64,000 nucleotides of DNA, taken from the NCBI GenBank assembly GCA_964036155.1, contig OZ038422.1:80747201-80811200 (forward strand). The letters are read 5' to 3'. The stretch comes from Diploscapter coronatus. Its lineage: Eukaryota > Nematoda > Chromadorea > Rhabditida > Rhabditidae. This document shows positions 15,447 to 29,000 of this stretch, piece after piece (the stretch's first letter is position 1; each line of letters starts with the position of its first letter). Both the position numbers and the translations under genes were made by a program. Under the pieces are notes generated by a model. That model saw only the letters and a list, made by a program, of their open reading frames with translations. It was not told the origin of the DNA and did no database searches.

Positions 15447-15530
15447 AAACATTCCATAAATAACTGCAACAAAGGGTCCGGACAACTGCAAAAGTGTCTC
15501 GAATCCGAACCAAACTTATATAGTGGATAC
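15447..15530 (+). repeat. Dispersed repeat, copy 2
   Basis: Second copy of the 14831–14932 repeat in the same orientation: CATTCCATAAATAACTG, GGGTCCGGACAACTGCAAAAG, CGAATCCGAACCAA, GTGGATACA. It is non-coding. Confidence 0.7.
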
Positions 15531-16432
15531 AGCCATAGACCCTAATCACAAAAATGGGGAGACCAGGTCCCGCCCCCAAAAGTGGGCGGGGCTAGGTGAG
15601 GGTCAAAGTTGGGAGTTTTGACAATTTGACTGTAAACAGGAGGTATAAAGAAAACTTTTTTGCTATAAAAGATTTTCGAAAAATTTAAAAAGGATGAATA
15701 TAACCATCAAATGTACTTTCTAGGAATATATGTACTTTAGGGGGTCAGCCACTTGCTGGGTATGGGAGGGGGTCCAAAAGCCAAAAGTATCAAAAATGAC
15801 AGTTTCAAAACATGCATATTTTGCACAAAATCGACCATAACTCGAAAATTTTGCAATTTGTTGGTAAAATTTGATTTCATATTCGGATTCTCTAGGTAAT
15901 TCTGCATCTTATACTCCAACAATAAACACCAAAAAGGGGGGACACCAATAACATTACCATTGCACCAAAGTTGGCGACCCAAATATCGAAAAAAAAAAAA
16001 AAAAAACTCCAATTTCAATAACTCAGTTGTTATCAGACTATGTATCATCAATGCGAATGAATGTTATGAACAATCTCCTATCTTCCAAATAACTTGTTTG
16101 AAATTGAACAGGTTTTCGGCAGTAATAGAAACGATATCATAACGTTAGTAATCATGGAAAATATTTGGTGATACAAAATGTCATTTGTGTCGTTTATAAC
16201 CGACAAGTAAATGTACAGATAGTTTTATTTCAGTATCTATCTTCAAGTTTTAGGAATAGATTTTTAGTCTGATAAAAGTTACGAAGCACCAATTTTTAGT
16301 AGTTTCATCTTCCTTTCCTCAGTGATCAATTTCAAACTTATTAATTATACAGACTTCTCATTCAATCAATACTCTTCTACTGTTTCCATTTTGAAATAAT
16401 GCTATGCTGATTGTTTAGGTCTTTTAACAAAG
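15531..16432. other. Non-coding, repeat-like stretch upstream of the F-box/kelch gene
   Basis: Contains G/C-rich patches (CCCGCCCCCAAAAGTGGGCGGGG near 15570–15593), an A18-type tract near 15990 and AT-rich sequence. No gene was found. The last few hundred bases presumably carry the promoter of the F-box gene; an acceptor-like TTGTTTAG precedes its ATG. Confidence 0.4.
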
Positions 16433-18879
16433 ATGCTAGCCAATTTACCAGTCGAAATTATATTGTTGATCTGCGAATATCCCGAATCCAAAGACTTAGG
16501 ACAATTGGCCTGGACTAACAAGCGAATGATGCAAATAATCAAGAAACATCTGCCGGCAGCGCTCGAGAGGAAAATTTTATGCTATCGTAGGAAAATATTT
16601 CTTTATGAGCGAAAATTAATTTTAATATTTAGTGCCTTATAGAAACGGCAAAATTGTGGAAGGAAGAATCTGTCTGTTTGATTCCCATAATATTTCTGTT
16701 GATTGCATAGCTAAATTTACTAATTTTTCATTGCCATGGGAAGTTGTAACCACAAAAGATAAGGTAGATTATTTTATTCGTCATTGCCAATTTTGTAAAT
16801 TTTAGATTTTCGCAATTAGTTTTGATAGAAAATTCTTTGAAATTTTCGATCTGAATACTCGACAAATCACTAAAGGTAGCTTTACAAAAGCTAGTAGGCT
16901 GATTTAATTTTATTGCATTCTTTACAGGACCAGATCCTCCTAGATGGCGTTATGGTGTATCTGTGGCTTATTTCAAAGACAAAGTGTATTATTTGAGTGG
17001 AGAGGATCCTGTAACATGGAATATGGATATTGGTCTAGTTGATGTAAGAAGATCGGATGAAAGTCCGTGAAATAATTAATTCAGGTTTTAATAGATGGAA
17101 AATGGGAAACAGGACCTGCTTTTCCTATTCTAATTTATCATTCTCAAACAATAATATGCCATGGAATTTTATACGGTCACATTATAGCATATTCATTGTT
17201 GTAATTATGGATATTCAGTTTTTGGTGGTAAAAATGTAAAGACATATCGATTATCAGACGACGAACGGGAATGGATTGAAGTTGGAGAGATTCCAAAAGA
17301 ACGAATTTATTTCGAAGTTGCATCGCTAAATGAAAGAATTTACATAACTGGAGGATACTGGTTGTTAATTTTGTATGATAAATAATGTATCATTATATAT
17401 TTAGTCCTACTAAGGTATTGAAATCCTGTCTGTGTTTCGATCCCTCAGCTCCAGATAGCAGTCGAATTTCTCGAATCGCTGATATGAATTATGCAAGACA
17501 TAATCATTCGCTTGTTGCTGCGAATGGAAAACTGTATGCAATCGGAGGGTGAGCTGAGATTTTGCGTATCTTTATACCAAATATTTGCTAATTTAGATTT
17601 CAAGGGTCTTCATCTAGAATTTCTTGTAATTCAATCGAGGAGTACGATCCACAAACGAATAAATGGCGTGAAGTCAGAAAATTTAACTTGCAAATTAGTG
17701 GAGACAATTCATTCAACAATTCGCATAAAGTTTTGTTTTATCGTAAGAAATTATATTAAAAACTAAATAAGAGACTTTGAAATGGTTCGTAATAATTTAG
17801 TCCTTTATCAAAATAATAATGAAGGAATAATATGCTTGTTCGATTCATATAACTGCTCAGTCGAAGAGATTGCAAGATTCAACGAATATTATGAGCCATA
17901 TAAAGTAGTAACTACACAGAATAAAGTAAATTCTTATATTCGTTATTTTGAATAATTTCTTGGGCTTCAGATTTTTGGAATTAACGCATTTGGAAAGTCA
18001 TTTGAAATATTTGACTTGAATACTCGACAAATTTCGGAAGGTTTTTTTTAATACATTTATTAATGATTGGTTCAAAGAATTTTATAGACCCAAATCCTCC
18101 TGAATGGCGTATGTTTGCATCTGTCGCTTATTTCAAAGACAAATTGTATTATTTGGGTGGATACGATTATGAAAGAGGAGAAGGGATAGATCGAGTCGAT
18201 GTAAAAAGATCGAATGAAAGTCCATGAAATAATTTATTCAGGTCTTAATAGACGGAAAATGGCAAACAGGACCCGTTTTTCCTCTTTCAATTAGTTCTCT
18301 TCAAACAGTAACATGCAATGAAATTTTATACGGTCACATTATAGCATATTCATTATTGTAATTATGAATATTCAGTTATTGATGGATATACTAGTAGAAA
18401 GATATATCGATTATCAGACGATGAACGGGAATGGATTGAAATTGGGGAGATTCCAAAACTACAGCATTCTTTCGGAGCTGCATCGCTAAATGGAAGAATT
18501 TATATAACTGGAGGATGGAAGTCGTTAATTTTGTATGATAAATAATATATCATTATATATTTAGTTATGAATACGATTATCCTGAGGACGATAATGTTGA
18601 AGTATTCGATTCCTGCCTGTGTTTCGACCCCTCAGCTCCAATTGGCAGTCGAATTTCTCGAATCGCTAATATGAATTATGCAAGATATCATCATTCGCTC
18701 ATTATCACTAACGGGAAATTGTATGCAATTGGAGGGTGAGCTGAGATTTTGCATATCTTGATACGAAATATTTGTAACTTAGATATCAAGAATATATGGA
18801 CAATTCTTGCAATTCAATCGAGGAATACGATCCACAAACAGATAAATGGAAAATAGTGGGAAGATTAAAAATTGAATAA
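16433..18879 (+). CDS. F-box protein with tandemly duplicated kelch region
   Basis: Probable substrate receptor of an SCF ubiquitin ligase: the F-box would bind Skp1 and the kelch beta-propeller would bind substrate. Fifteen exons give an exact 601-aa frame. The F-box is at residues ~1–50 (MLANLPVEIILLICEYP...). Kelch set A (exons 2–8, 16633–17742) includes YYLSGED, YVFGGK, YITGG and YAIGG blade motifs. Set B (17801–18879) repeats the same exon order: YYLGGYD, YVIDG, YITGG, YAIGG and EEYDPQTDKW. Intron positions and phases match between sets. The splice 17742/17801 joins them in frame at 'HKVLFY', which corresponds to 'RKILCY' at the end of the F-box exon, so one protein can contain both. Two adjacent genes, the second lacking an F-box, remain possible. 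A close single-unit paralogue lies at 54675–56298 in inverse orientation. Confidence 0.82.
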
Positions 18880-19669
18880 TGCAGTTTAATATCATGTAGA
18901 CTTTTATTTGGCATATCATATTTTATGAATTTTATCTTTATTCGACTACTATTAAAAATTCCAATAAACATGATAAAGATAAATCTCGAAGATATTCAAT
19001 AAAGACACTGAAAAATTCCAACTGAAATAAATACTTTGTGAAGATACTTTTGGTCGAGCTATAATGGTATGTGTGATATGGAGGTTTGAATAGGTCAGAT
19101 CCACGAAAATGACAATAATATTCAAAAATTCATCTTTTGTAAAATCAAACGAATTCGAAAATATTTTCGGGATATAGCTGTTGAAGGGTAATACTTCATT
19201 TTACTTCCTAGGGTACCGTGCTACCACTTTACCATGTTATCATATGGGTCCATCGTATACCACTCAAATGGATTTGGTTCGGATCCGGGACTTTTTTAAT
19301 TGTCTGGACCCTTGTTTCAGTTGTTCGTGGAATGGCTCTTAAAGAAATTCAATAAAATAAAAGTGACGCTGATGAACAACCTATTCTCCTGTTCGTTATC
19401 GATTTACAGGTCAAGTTCACCTAATTTCGTCTTTCCATCTGAATCAATCTGATTGATAGGAGACAATTGTACAACTTATCTTATCGCATTTTGCATCACG
19501 CAAAAATGATTGATTTTTCATCTACTTATTGATAACAAAGATCGCAGTTTTGCTCACTAATTCTGAATGAGATATTAAAAATAATCATTGAACCGAAATG
19601 AATTTACAGCCTTTCCTACTATTTGCTGAGTTGTCTGATAATGATTTGCTTCTTTCAGGTTTTGCAAGA
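18880..19669. repeat. Intergenic region with inverted copy 3 of the dispersed repeat
   Basis: At about 19245–19350 the complement of the repeat seen at 14831 and 15447 occurs (GGACCCTTGTTTCAGTTGTTCGTGGAATGGCTCTTAA). Copies 1 and 2 therefore face copy 3 across the F-box gene. The rest is AT-rich and non-coding. A TTTCAG acceptor at about 19655 directly precedes the hydrolase ATG. Confidence 0.55.
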
Positions 19670-22600
19670 ATGTCATCATCCTTGCAGCGAATATCTGTCA
19701 GATTTCGAACAGGAAAAGGCCAAGAACTTGAATCCGAAGTGATTTATAGCGTGAGTGATCAGAATTGCAGGGGAATTGATTGATGAAGGCTATCGATTTA
19801 GGATACAATGCCTTCTGGCAGTCAGATTGCGACTGTTTGCGCTGTTCATGGAACTCCAGGTTAGGTTATTTCCTTACGAGTATTATGCAATTATTTCTCT
19901 GAATACAACATTCTTATCAATTTTAGAAGTATTTATTGTGAATGACTTGTACTTGAGACAAAATAAGAGGAGCGCATTTGTTCATTCGGCTGTTTCTCGT
20001 TCTCTTTTCGTTTGTCGCGTTTTAGGGACAATTAATCAATAATTAATCGGGTAATTTATTAATATCGAGGATAATAATTTGAAGTGATTGCTGCGAAAAT
20101 CTCGTTAATTTCGATAAAAAAGTAAGAAAGTGAGAAAAGCGTGAAATGAGCAAATGTCGCCAGTGCGCACATTAGAAGACTCAAAAGAAGCGCTTTTTAT
20201 TTCGTTTCAAGTTATCGGTTATTTACAATAGCACTTCAACACTGATTCATATAACTCGAAAATACTGGTGAGGATTAACACATCCTATTTATTGAAATAA
20301 AGCGCGAAAAGGTCGAACAAAGGAAACAATAAAACAACAAGTTCCACAGTAACTGCAGACTTATTGAATTATTAGACATTAATACGAAATCACCATAAAA
20401 TTTGATTTGATAGTGGAAAAATACAATAAACTTCATATGAAAAAAGCGAAAATGACATTTCTCTTGGGAGAAATAATGAAAGAACCTCAAAGCGAGAATT
20501 TGTGCATTTGGAATGAAGAATTTTTCTTACAAACTAATATTTTTGAAATAATAAATTGGAAAGTGCATATTTTGCTGCAAACAACAAAAGTGAGGGAAAT
20601 TTTGAAAGAAGTGTATTCAAAATTAAAGAAATATGGGTTTGACTAGAAATAAGAGGAATAATGTTGCAACGTGAAAATTAAAAAGCAGCATGTCCCTTGT
20701 CAGGTGATCAATCTAAGTGCATCTTGCAACACGTATTGAGAACTTACTCTACTGGATTGTCCTAGTCTTTGAAATCCTCCTTGGGTTCCTTGATGTGCAT
20801 TTCTGGCGGAGTGAAGTTCTTGGCCAATTCGTTTGCATTCGCGAAGTCCACTACCTTCTTTGCGATGCTCACTGCCTCCTTGCTGCGATTCTCCTTCATT
20901 CGCTGCATTCGACGTCTTCTCTGCAATTACAGTACTTCATTTCAATGCAGAAGTTGTTGCCAACTATCGCAGTTCGTTCAATTTCCTTCTGAATTCACTA
21001 GAATAGGAAGTCATATATTTCCAAAATTTCATGTGCCTTATGCGGTGTTAATTTTTCCGAAAAAATGTGATTCCATGAAAAATTAAGGAATTCGGCTCCA
21101 CAAATGCCATATATTAGATCTATTTTTCACCTGTATGGCTAAAGATAGATAAATTGAGTGCGAATAAATGCTGCGCAATTTTAAAATGCAAAGCGTGCAT
21201 TGCGTAATTTCAGGTAGACGTAAAAGCCATTGAATTGTCGTCAATTCGGTTGCAGAAAACGTCCTAACTTTCACGTATCAAATTTTCGTGCATTTTATCT
21301 TGCCTCTGTCGGTAATCGATAATACAGTTTTCATGGATGTTAAATTCTTATGGCAACTCACCTTGTCCCTGCGCAACTCCCTAGCAGCCTGTCTCTGTTT
21401 GAGTGTCTCCTCATCATCGTCCGAATAGACGCCTTCCGAGGACAGCCCTTCGGACTCGGAAGACGACAGCTCGTCCAGCCACTTCGACAGGGATTTCGGA
21501 CGCAGGAACTGGAAACATGATAAATCTTTTCATCCGACTTCTCTCAAAACTCAACCCGCAAATCGGGCTGCAGGAAAAATACTGTATCATTCCGAGAAAT
21601 TAGAAGAAGATGCGATTTTTCCTGTCTAATCATGGAGGTCTTTTTCTGCGGATCAGGTTTTGAGAAGTCTGTCTTTTTATGCCAGCGAAGATAAATGATA
21701 AATGTTACCGACTTTTACGTTGTCAAATGAAATGATAGTTTTCGAAATGTGCAAAACCTATTCTGGGTGGATTTGCTTGACTCACGAATGGCTTGCTCCC
21801 AGCAGGAGTCTGCTCGCTGAGGTGCTTGACGATGTTGCGCTCGAGATAGCTGGAGAGCAGCTGGGGCGGGGGAGGACCGGGAATGTAGGTGGCCAGCGAC
21901 GAAGAGGGCACCGGGTCCGAGGGCGAGTTCTCAAACGAGTGCTGAATTTTCAAATAAACATCAACTGAAGAAATATTCAAGTACAGAGATAGAATATGAA
22001 GGAAAAAAAAACAATCGAAAAATGATGTTCAAATTTATCGCTACAAGTGCATTATTGATTGACTTACGAAACCAGATGCGGGGCTCTGGCTCTGCGGCGA
22101 AGCGACATGCTTGACGAAGGCTGGCACGGGCTTCGGATGCCACTTCCCAGGAGCTACCGGAGGCGGCGCAGGCACTATCTGAAATCGCATTTTTAGGTTG
22201 CTAGATAAAACGGCGATCTTCATTGCGCGCATGCATATCCAAAATTCCCGGGTCGTACTATTTCAAGATCTCTGCTCATCGTTTAGCTTTCTGGCAGATA
22301 CAAAAATAAGCCTAGGAGTCATGATAATGGAAAATAGAGTTCAATCGAGTAGCATACTTTCATGAACGACGGAGGTGGACAGGTAGGCAAGAAGAAGGAA
22401 GTGGTTTCGATCTGGAGCTGAGGAGGCTCCATTTGTGGCGTGAACATCGGAGTGGCGGCTGCAGAGAATGGAAGAGGCATGGGAGGCATAGGAGGAATGG
22501 GGAATTGAGCTACAGGAGGAATGAAGGAAGGACAGGCAAGGGGAACGGGCGGAAGAGGAGGCGGAGGGATGGAGAAGTTGACGCTGATCGGGGACTCCGA

Positions 22601-25597
22601 GAACGGGGTCGGAAGGACTGGAATGACGGGGACGGACTGGGACTGCGACGCGGCTGGCTGAGACAGACAAATACGCACTTCCTCCGTTTGAATGCCCTGG
22701 AATTATTGAAACATCTCTTCGAAAACCTCAAGGAAAGTATCAACTTGAAGATGCACCCACGAAAAATCGAGTATTTATACAACATTCTCATACTCCCCCT
22801 TTCACAATTATAACTTCAAAGCCTCGAAAATTGTTATGATGAATCGATGAAATTTATATTCGCAAATGTGAGTCTTTCAATCTGAACTGTCTGCCTACCA
22901 TATATTCCTTTTCGGCGAAGTGCTGAGCGATGAGAGGGGGCTGAGAAATCCAGTTGTAGTCCTTCGCGTGCTCGGGCACAGGCAGGGGGAACGAGCCGGG
23001 CAGCGAGAACGAAATGGCGTCCGTGGACTTCGAGGGCTCGCTCAAATCCGACAATCGATCAATCGATTATACTCATCAAGTGCGGTATATTTTGGAGCAT
23101 GAATGCTCGAGAAAATCATTGTTATCCCAATTCCAGGATATTTGGAAACCCATAAAGAAGTTTCGAACCTTCAAGAGCGTAATTCCGAACATTGATGCTC
23201 ACTGCTCAATTCCGCATACAATGAAAATCAAAATCAACCTGACATTGGTGGTAGTTGCAGTGTTGGCCGAATTCGAAGTCAAAGTAGTCGTCTGTTCCTG
23301 CGCCTGCTTCTGCCTCTCCTTGTCGACAATGCTCATCGCTCCGAACTTCTTCACCAACTCATCTCCATCCTGCACCAGACCGTTCATCTCCTGAAATGGA
23401 AATAAATCATAAGATAAAAAGACTGGAGAAGGTTAGAGCTTTCAAAAATTATTCTATCCTCAAATTAAAACTTCGTTTTCTAAAGAGAATAACTATGGAA
23501 AATGCTCAACAAAAAAGACTATTTAAATTTTAGGCTTGAGCAGATGAAAGCTCACGAATGGCAGCATGTTGAAAATGGTATTAAAAATCTGGATAATTAG
23601 CATAATTTGAGAATGAAGTCTGGCAACTACCATTTGACGGAATGTGCCATAACGGCGTGGATTTTAAAATTTGACGGAGTTCTTTTTTAAACACCATGAA
23701 GATTGCATTTCTTCAGGAATAACATTTTTCTCCGAAGACTGAAATATGTTACCGCAATCCTGGCGCAGTGCTCAGCCAAAATGAAGTCGTCCATGCTGAG
23801 AGGAGGAGGGTCTGTCTGAGTGGCGATGGAGCGCATCACGCGACCGTCCTCCGTCGCACTCCAGTGAATCGACGTCGACGAGGTACTCTGTTCAGGCATC
23901 CAGGAAACTAGTCCTGAAAGGGAAGGAATAAATTCCAATATAAAAATAGCAAATTTAGGGTGAAATTCCAGAAAATCGATACAAAACCAAATAGAGTTGA
24001 GTGAATTCCTGAAAGCTGAATAAAACTACGAAAAACACAAAGGAAGCTTATACATTTGGGGCCCTCTGAATTTATCGCCTTCTAGTCACCGTCACCGGCT
24101 TTTTCATGTTTCTTCCCTACTCTATGCTTCCTCATTCTAATAGACAGTGAAAAATCGAGGCGGTAACGGTGACAATATAGCGACAAACCCAAGGAGCCAT
24201 AAATTTAGGCCAGTAGTCGCAATAAACTAAAAAGACCGATCGGAAATAAAAGTCGATGAATAGCGTGAGAGTAATTTTAAATTTCAGGCTCACATTCGGA
24301 CTTCAAAAAGCTTGCATCGTTTTTACTTGAAAAGCGAATTCGGTTGATTTGTCCGAACTTTCCTGGGCTAGGAATAACCAAAGGTAGAGCTGATATTCCA
24401 AGCTTCGAAAAAAAATACTCAAAAAATTAGGCCACCAAGCACTGGAATACAATAATGAAGAACGACAGAATTTTTTGAACGCATTCCTCGACAGATTGAA
24501 TATTCGGGAAAAGGTTTTCTCGAGTTTTACAATATTCATTGAAGAATGAAAAATAGAACCACGTTTCAGCTGATTATGATAGGACACAGTAGAGGCTCAG
24601 AAAATGCTCTAATGACTGCAGTCCAGAGAAATGTAAGATTTGAATACTACTGAATTGTAATGAAGACTGAAAACTTATTAAGGCTTACGGTCTGATTCTA
24701 GTGAATGGCACGGGTCTTCGAATTCATCACGCAATCAAACCGATCTGGAAGTTCCGCTATGGAGCTGCTCTGTACTTCTCCCTGACTTCATTCCAGTCAT
24801 TCCTAAATCCATACTACAAAAAATGTAAGTCAAATTTTACCATTGTGGAATTCATTAGAATGAGCAAGCTTAAAAGCATGATTTTTTTCTGAAATTAGCT
24901 TATCTAAACACGCTTTCCTGTAATATTTATTGAAAAATAGTGCGTTGAGTTAAGATCTCATTAAAATAAGCATATATTTATGATAGGGGTAGGGTACGCT
25001 CTAAGTTCTCAAAACCCAAGATATTCCCTATTTCGAAATATTTCAGGGTTCGAGAGTAATTACAATATGGTTGCGAAACGAGCCGAATTAGTGCCGAGAT
25101 TCATGAAAACAGTCGCGAATTTGTCGATCGAAGGAACGACTCCTTTCATCGAAAAGACGAAAGAGTTGCCTGTATGAAAGAGAAGAAAGACTTTCCAAAA
25201 TAGTGATGAAACTCAGATGAAGATCATCTATGTTTATGGAGGAAAAGATCATCTGATTGAGAATGAGATTCAAGAAGAAGTCATTCGGAAATACTCACTG
25301 CCCGAAATGGTAAATAATGCAATGCAATGTAAATAAATGAACGAAGATTAATGATTTCAGTCTGTAAAAGAAGCTGAAGATACGACGTTACTCCCTGCAG
25401 TAGCAGATTCCTTCAAATTCGGTGGCAAAGTTTGTTTCTAATCTATCGTCATCAAATGCTGTATCATGCTTTAGGGGTGTGCAATTTGTTTCGAGAACGA
25501 GTCGCATTTCATGCAACAGACTAAAGCTGATCTTCTTGCCGAATTGACCAAAATTATGGCAGAAGCTGATCGACTAAAAAGACGAAGTCATTTATGA
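19670..25597 (+). CDS. Alpha/beta hydrolase, DUF1057-like (paralogue 1)
   Basis: Predicted hydrolase of unknown substrate. Ten exons (19670–19750, 19802–19859, 24288–24383, 24431–24513, 24570–24632, 24683–24824, 25047–25171, 25217–25309, 25361–25429, 25475–25597) give an exact 310-aa frame. Visible elements are the oxyanion motif VHGTPGSHSDF, IRLICPNFPG, the nucleophile elbow MIGHSRGSENAL, IIYVYGGKDHLI (acid region) and ENESHFMQQ with the candidate catalytic His. Intron 2 is 4.4 kb and contains a complete minus-strand gene (20762–23899). An acceptor 11 bases upstream of the ATG suggests a 5'-UTR intron or trans-splicing. It is paralogous to and convergent with 26065–32882. The layout resembles the nematode DUF1057 group; that assignment is from memory of the family, not a search. 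Confidence 0.85.
20762..23899 (-). CDS. Proline-rich protein nested in a hydrolase intron
   Basis: Family not recognised. At least eight spliced exons run from about 23899 to a TAG at 20762. In order the protein shows an N-terminal segment with IATQTDPPPLSMDDFILAEH, a charged piece (KKFGAMSIVDKERQKQ), a Pro-rich centre of ~110 residues with IPPPPLPPVPLACP and PPMPPMPLP runs (22362–22697), PGPPPPQLLSSYLERN, an acidic/Ser stretch (KWLDELSSSESEGLSSE) and a basic C-terminal helix with RRRRMQRMKENRSKEA. Introns are canonical. The start is uncertain: the first clear exon is entered by an acceptor near 23911, so an upstream exon may exist. It lies entirely in the 4.4-kb intron 2 of the hydrolase on the opposite strand. 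A nuclear or scaffold role is only a guess. Confidence 0.65.
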
Positions 25598-26064
25598 CGG
25601 TTGTGATGTAGAAATCGATTTCAATATAGAATAATGAATTTAATGACTGTTCGATTCAATCATGGATCACAAAATGATGAAGGCATAATAAAGGCCATAA
25701 AGTGATGAGCATGAAGCAGTCCACGTTCTTAAGGCTCAAATGACTGATGGACGACTAACTTTAGAATTCTTGTATGATCTAGCGAAGTTACAATTGAACA
25801 GCACAAGTGAAAGATCAGATTTAACCTTAACTTTCCATTGCAAGAAATGATCGAATTATTAGAAAAGGCGAAAGTTCACTTCTATGAATGATTTATTGAT
25901 TCAGATTTTGACTTTGCATTTTAAAGGATACTTGCTTCTCATTCTTGAGTTTCCAAATGACTATTTTTGAGCAAAAGCGAAAAATACTAAAGGGGCCCGA
26001 GTTTGCGGTCCCTATTAATAACAATGAACTAGAAATCGCGCGTTGCAGCAAACAGTTCAGCCTG
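25598..26064. other. Convergent 3' interval between the two hydrolase genes
   Basis: About 470 bases between facing stop codons, with no coding sequence recognised. It should contain both polyadenylation regions, and the two 3' UTRs may overlap. Confidence 0.45.
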
Positions 26065-29000
26065 CTACGCGTGCCTCTCCGCTCGCTGCACGATCGCGTC
26101 GATGGCCGACACGAGCAAGTCTGCCTGGAATTTCTGGATGTAATGCCCTTCCTTGTCGAATCCGATTGAGATCATTCGGCTACCCTGGAAATTTCAAGAA
26201 ATTGACCTTCAAAATACCGTAATCGTATTCTCGATGAAGGAATTCGAATAAAAATTTAAAGAAGTTTTGCTTCAAAATTCGCTACATTTTAATATTGTAG
26301 TAAGACAGTTACATTTTGAATGAGATCCACGGCTGCATTCTTCACCTCCTCTGACTCCTTTTCATCTCTTTTGTGACACTGCTAAAATGTAAAAAAATTG
26401 ATGATTTTAAGTTTTTAGTTGGGGAAATATCTCTATTTTCAATGATCATTTAAAGCCTGACCAATCTATCAACATTTCCGAACTCGCTGGCATAGTCGAT
26501 GGAGATTTGTGGCTCGATCAGAAAGTCCTCTCCTCCCCAAGCGTGGAGGACGATCAGCTCAAAATCAAAGTTTTTTTATTACAGATTTCTCTATTGTGAT
26601 ATGCGAATGCATGTGGATTCTTATGAAGAATAGTAATTATCACTAAATCAACGAATTTCTAAAGAGACTAAATGGGAAGGATTTTTTTCAGAATAAAGTG
26701 AGTTTGTGAGTATTTTTCTAGGCTCACTATAGTTTTTACCCTCTTTTTCTGGAAAATAACGGGAAGAAAAAAGAGAATGAGAACTACAAGAGGCCATTTT
26801 TCTATGCATCCCTACGATACTCCTAAAAGTCAGGATATCAATTTAGTTTCTCTTTATAACTTTTCAGGTAGATAACTTTCAAAATGCATCTTCTAACCTT
26901 TTCGTTCTCCCTGACACTTTTGATCACCTCCTTGTTCTTCTCGTATTCCATAGTCATGATTGGCTGAATGATGGCCGCAGCCACCTTCCCATCGCTGACT
27001 CGCAGACCGATGAATTTGTTGTAGACGAATTTGAGGAAGGGATGCAGGAAATAGTCCAGCCAGGAATTCTGCAGGCGAGCCAGATAGGCCATTATTGCAA
27101 TTATCCATCTGGAAGTTAAAGAAAATTTGAAGCAGCATGATTTTTATCCGACTATTAAGTTCAGACATAAAAAAATTTCGTATTATTATCTCTAGTTAGT
27201 TTCCAATTACAGTATGGTGGTCATTTCATTTGTCAATAAATTTCTACCTCGGTCTGGATCCCCTGTGGACTCGTAATCCAGGCGAGTTGATTAGAATTGC
27301 GGAAATGACATCTTCGCCCCGTTCCTCAACAAATTCATTCATAGAGGAAAGATTGATGAATGATAAACTTACCGAATGTGACTGTGCCAATTTGAGTGCA
27401 TTTTCGCAAGCCCTCGAATGGCCGAGGAAGACGATGTTTCTGCTGGCGGAGAGATGCAAAGAGTCGAACACTGCTGCAACATACTCGTTCCGCTCCTTGT
27501 TCTCCCAACTCAGGCGAGCATCGTCTGAAATAATACAAATCAAAAACTAATTCTTAACAAAAATCATTATTGCAGTTTAGAAAAGATGGATAATATCATT
27601 GTCATGAATCCAATTCTAACTTTGAGCATAAGCCAGAATAGAAAATGTGATCGTTTTCTCGTACGTTTATAAACAAAAAGTCTCCATATATTTCGTTAGA
27701 AAGGAACGATAGTTTCTATGCATACAGCTAATTTATAGTTTTTCCTTCGAAATCAAGGTTCTATGTCAAAATGGCAACACATTCCTTTCTTCAGTTCTTT
27801 TCTTCACTATTTCTCTGGGCGGCTTCTCTCTTTTTCTCTAGTTTCCCTCTTGTGTCCGCTTTTCCTCCCCTTTCTGTGTTAAGATTGTATCGCGATTGAG
27901 CGGTCTGTTTGTATTAAAATAAAATCTGCGTTCAGTAGCTGCGTTCTTGTTAATTCAGCCTTTTACTAACCAGCCAACAACTAACCCACAGAAAGGTCAA
28001 TCTCCTCCTAGGAACCCTTTCTGTTCATGATGAGAAGCAGTTCTTCGAACTCGCGTGCCCATTGAACTTCTCAAAGTTCGGGAGTCTTCTCAGTTTCTGA
28101 GAACTTCCTGAATTTAGGCTTAGCCTAATTCAAAAGCCAGTCTCCTGTTTAACAGCTGAGATCTGAATCTAGGATTTCGTCCAATTCAGCTGGCAGGTAG
28201 TGGAGTCAATAGCGTACTTCATTGCTTCTACACATAGAGCCATTTTATTCCCACATTCAGTCTTTAAAACTAGATCGTCTCATTTTTCTGCGAAATCCAA
28301 TTATCGATAGGATTTCATTTGCTCCGACAATCTTCGGCGAGTGAAATCTCTGGAATCTCGATAAAAATATGTAAACATCAAGAAAGCCCGCAGCAAAAAG
28401 CCGGATATTTTCGTCATTGAAAAAGCGGATGGAAGGAAAAGAGAATTGTAAATAGTACACAACAAAGCAAAATACCAAGTACAAATTACAGATTCTCATT
28501 CACAACACACGAGCAATGTCTCTTCGTCGCCAATTGTAACTTATCCAAAGCGAGAAGTATCGGAAAGTTGTTCACAGACAAATACACCCAAGTTTTGGCA
28601 AGGATCGAGGGTCACGCGAAATCGCGTGTGACTATCATAGAATTACTCGAATCCTTTCTGCTGGAACTCACACTGGTGTTTCCGACTAAGGCAAAAAGGA
28701 CGTCGAGGATATCGATGAAGCCTTATCACGATTCGACGAGCTGGGGGAATCGCTCGACTGGGAGGGAAATGATCTGACCCTGAAAGTGCAGATACAAGCA
28801 ATGCTGCCCAAAAGGAGTTTTCAGCGTTGACTACCCCTAGTCAATGGACTAGAAAAATGCACAAAACCGGCTGTAATAATATGCCTGCTGCACTTGTGGC
28901 TGAGCGCATCACGCAGTAGCTCATTAGCAGGTGAGAGGACTCATGTCGGAAGCAAATTTCTCATGCGCAACAGAGCTGAACAGTGCCCACGGAATTGTCT

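Noticed and set aside
24057..24210. Possible inverted repeat near GTCACCGT/ACGGTGAC
   Set aside because: Arms match only in short patches; not convincing without a computed alignment.
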